Shown here piece by piece: positions 60,985 to 64,000 of a stretch of 64,000 nt of DNA. Each line of letters opens with the position of its first letter. Position 1 is the first letter of the stretch. Source of the stretch: Quercus robur (taxonomy: Eukaryota; Streptophyta; Magnoliopsida; Fagales; Fagaceae); contig NC_065544.1 of the NCBI RefSeq assembly GCF_932294415.1, forward strand, positions 35,210,310 to 35,274,309, written 5' to 3'. The notes beneath the pieces are model-generated. The model had not been told where the DNA came from. It was given only the letters and a program-made list of their open reading frames with translations, and made no database searches. Both the position numbers and the translations under genes were made by a program.

Positions 60985-61830
60985 ATCTCTTAGATGCTTA
61001 AGGAGTTTAAATATTTATCTGGATTGAAGATTAATCCTTCCAAAGAGTGATAATTTTTTACTCTGTTGTTCCTACATCAGTGAAGCAGCAAATTTTGGAT
61101 ATATTATCATTCAAGGAAGGTACTCTTCCTGTCAAGTGTCTTAGTCTACCCCTTATTCCTGAAAAATTGTCCTAGAAAGATTGTAAGCTGTTATTGGAGA
61201 AGTTGGCTTCTATAGAATCAATTCTTGGGCTGCTAAAAAGCTCTGTTTTGTAGGTAGAGTCCAACTTATCATATCTGTGTAGTTAGGGATTCAAATATAT
61301 TGGACAAGTTCCTTTATCCTCCCCGCCAACGTAGTTAAAGACATTGAGAAGCTCTTTAATTTATATCTGTGGAGTGGATCTAATTAGACTATTCATAGGC
61401 CAATTTTGCATGGAAGCAAGTTTATTTGCCTAAATCTGAATGTGTTTTGGGGCTAAAAGGATTAGGGACTGGAATGAAGCTGCAATCACACTAAGCATAT
61501 TTGGAATTTGCTGACTCAAGCAGGCTCTTTATGGGTGGCATGCGTGCACAAATACCTCCTAAAAGGGAAAAACATTTGGGAAGTTAAAATACCCCTGAAC
61601 TGCTCATGGGATTGGAGGCAGATTTTGAAGATCAGAGGGGCTATTAGAGGTTTTTTTTTCAAATAGAGGGTTGGTGATGGTAGCAAAATACACCTCTAGT
61701 ATGACAATTGGCTCCCTCAAGAAGTCCTTTGTTAAAAATTTGATGCTCGGGCAATTTTTGCAGCAGGTAGTTACCCATCTGCTAAGGTGTCTAGTGCTCT
61801 TGCAAATGAGCAATGGCAATGGAGATTAAC
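60985..61830 (+). mobile_element. LINE fragment: end of RT and zf-RVT region
   Basis: The broken translation includes S-G-L-K-I-N-P-S-K-E (RT end), a typical A-W-K-Q-V-Y-L-P-K-S-E-C-V-L-G-L-K (61413-61460) and D-W-R-Q-I-L-K-I-R-G (61610-61640). Stops and frameshifts are many. A short duplication (gcaatggcaatggagattaa) follows at 61809-61890. Confidence 0.8.
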
Positions 61831-62837
61831 TTGTACCGGAAATTGGGCAATGGCAATGGAGATTAATGAGGTTAACTTGTACCGAAAATTCCAAAGTGGA
61901 ATATCAAATGTATTGTATTGGGATATCCATGCAGTTTATTTCTCAAAACACATGCAAAACAAACGCAAAAAGATGGATAATATCCAAGCATTTAATTTAA
62001 ACCACTCTTAGCAAAAAGCCCAAGGGAAATGGGCAGTGGGCTAAGAGGACAAAGTTTTATGGATGAGGAGCTCAAAGGTGAACCCTCAGATCCATATGAC
62101 AAAATGGGTTAAAACCCTCACAAAAACCATAAAACAGGTTTTTTTTTTTTTTTTTTGGGTTTCACTCATAAAATGAATAGATTTATGACGTAATGCATGC
62201 ATGTTGGTTTCGAAACTTTGCTTGTTTAGGCTGCCAACAAGACCCAAAAGCGTAGGTCCTTGGGTCCATGCAAATATTGAATTGGTGTTAAGGAAAGACA
62301 AAATTGAGGTACAGTATTTTAGATGCTATTATTTAGGTTTCTCTTTTAAAGATTTAGTCATATGACTACTTAACTAAAAAATACACTTTCATTTCATGAG
62401 AAAAAATTCACATAGCAGAATCTTAAAATGAGAACCTAAAAAATAATATTTAAGTACTGTATCTAAGTCTTGCTCTAAAGAAAAAAATAAAAATAAAAAG
62501 AATAATTATTGGTTTACTTATCGGTTATGTAAATTATACACAATTCTACACATTTACAAATTGTGTATAATATTGTACATGTTTGCTTAGTTTACAATAT
62601 AAAATCTTACATAAATAGTTTAATGTGAAATAAAAATTTTTCAAATAAAAATTTTAGAACCCGTAATGCAATGGCATTAAAATTTAGGAATATTATTACA
62701 ATTTACCCCATTTTAAATAATTTCCATGTTTTTGACTTGAAAATGGTTGAACACCAAATCCACGCTTTTGAAAAAGTTGTTTTTTTACCCTAGCCTCCAC
62801 ATACAAAGGCTTCACACGGTATACTAGAATGCTGTTA

Positions 62838-63690
62838 CAAATGAAATGAGAATAGAGATTGTTGATTTAAAATGATATTTGCTGCTTACCTAGTAAGAAC
62901 AAAGATAAGAAATGAAATATACCTCATTCTAGTTATTGAAATTTGGTAATCGGAGCAAATAATCCTTTCCAGTACCCGCGGCCGCAAGAAGATTGTACCT
63001 AGAACAACTCAACTTCATTTTACAACTTGAGCAAACAAGATATATTCAGCATTACAAAAAACGCTTTCACTCATCTAAAACCAAAAATTAAATAAAAAAT
63101 AGTGATGAGGTCATGTCAAAAGTAAAACTTGTTCAGTTTTATGTATATGTTATAGAAAAAAAAATATTATAGACAAATATTTTAAGTGATATTCCATTAT
63201 ATGAATAATTAATTGAAAATGAAAGTAGATTAAATAATAATAAAATAATGATCAACAAAAGGAATCTTGTAGAAAAACTCGTCCTTTAAAATAAATCATA
63301 CAAAACTTTGTTTAAAAAAGATGAATCACTCAGCTAAAAAAGAATAATTGAATTGAAAAGAAGAGTTGAAAAGAATATGGATAAAAGTGAGTGAATTATT
63401 TATAATTCATAATTAGCTGATATTAATATAAAAAACCATATTAATATTTTATACAATTCAATTATCTATTCAAGATTAAATAAAGTCTCAAATTAATCTA
63501 GTAAGTATTAATTAGGGTTATCTTAAGATTGTGTTTGTTATAAATATACTTACATATATGTTTTAATTAAAAAAAATTGTGAAAATAAATAATAGAATGA
63601 TATAAAGATAAGGCTTAGCAAAAAATTCTTTACAGAATTGAAATCCTATCCATTTGTTGTTACTAGTGGTTACACACTAATTTGTAAAGA
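62838..63690. repeat. 5'-flank module of the small-protein array, copy 2
   Basis: Homologous to 53240-54140, upstream of array member 1. Shared stretches include ttccagtacccgc, tacctagaacaactcaac and catctaaaacca. The 63590-63680 part (atccatttgttgtta, gtggttacaca) also matches the 56790-56830 flank of member 2. It stops where an inverted-repeat element begins. Confidence 0.8.
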
Positions 63691-63769
63691 GTTTATTTGG
63701 AATCCGTTTATTTTGCTGAAACTAAATTTTTTTTTACTGAAAGTACTGTAAATAAAGGTAAAAGTTAAT

Positions 63770-64000
63770 TGAAATAGTATAGTGGGATCCATAAATAATA
63801 TCAAAAAGTGCAATGAGACCCATGAATAATAGCAAAAATAAGCTGAATGGTAAAATAAGTAGGCAAAATTAGTTATGCCAAATAGACACTAAGGGTTTGC
63901 TTAAGATTTGCTTATTTTACTATTCAGCTTATTTTTGTTACTATTCATGAGTCTCACTGCATTTTTTGATACTATTCATAGGTCCTGCTATACTATTTCA
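63770..64000. mobile_element. Inverted-repeat element at the window end
   Basis: The left arm, about 63770-63862 (tgaaatagtatagtgggatc ... aataagctgaatggtaaaat), is repeated inverted in the right arm, about 63908-64000 (attttactattcagcttatt ... ctgctatactatttca). The arms are about 90 bp with a loop of about 45 bp. The right arm ends exactly at the window edge, so the full element may be longer. Confidence 0.85.

Overview
The window is plant nuclear DNA. It is AT-rich and has GT-AG introns, TATA-box promoters, plant gene families (PPR, snakin/GASA, DWD-type WD40) and a dense mixture of plant transposons: L1-type LINEs, tRNA-derived SINEs, Tourist, hAT and Mutator MITEs, and a non-autonomous LTR element. 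A woody eudicot, perhaps a rosid such as an oak or chestnut relative, is my guess from the style of the repeats; the sequence alone does not prove it. No tRNA, rRNA or CRISPR array was seen.

Layout. (1) 1-4.2 kb: no gene, but a truncated LINE with target-site duplications (TSDs). (2) 4.3-17.3 kb, + strand: a ten-exon gene for an 817-residue LRR plus WD40 protein with a WDxR (DWD) box, like DHU1. Its introns hold a SINE, a Tourist element, a LINE tail and a 1000-bp hAT element. (3) 17.3-21.1 kb: intergenic, with Tourist copies and a tandem repeat. (4) 21.2-21.9 kb: a two-exon snakin-1-like antimicrobial/GASA peptide gene. Its 3' flank is tandemly duplicated and one copy carries a MITE. (5) 22.9-29.1 kb: a Tourist element, then a decayed L1-type LINE (DUF4283, zinc knuckle, endonuclease, RT, RNase H). 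(6) 30.2-32.7 kb: a duplicate of the promoter and exon 1 of the thioredoxin-domain gene found later, with a 1.17-kb LTR-like insertion. (7) 33.3-34.6 kb: a Tourist-like element and a long-armed foldback element. (8) 34.8-37.3 kb: a single-exon P-class PPR gene. (9) 38.2-40.1 kb: a broken copy of DHU1-like intron 5/exon 6 fused to the second copy of block 6. (10) 40.13-46.58 kb: a 6446-bp LTR element with two 787-bp LTRs and no gag-pol, filled by a 70-bp tandem array. (11) 46.98-51.71 kb: the intact four-exon TXNDC9-like gene. (12) 51.9-64 kb: a tandem array of small genes for secreted, very acidic proteins (94 and 86 residues), with repeated flanks. The 5' flank of a further copy runs up to the window end.

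Function. The genes look independent. The candidate DDB1-CUL4 substrate receptor, organellar PPR, snakin and TXNDC9 proteins are ordinary housekeeping or defence functions. The least understood part is the 54-64 kb small-protein array, whose products have a signal peptide, an acidic stretch and a C-terminal Asp-Tyr motif that recalls precursors of tyrosine-sulfated peptides. The most striking structures are the mosaic duplication at 30-47 kb, assembled from pieces of two genes, and the frame-independent 70-bp repeat array in the non-autonomous LTR element.
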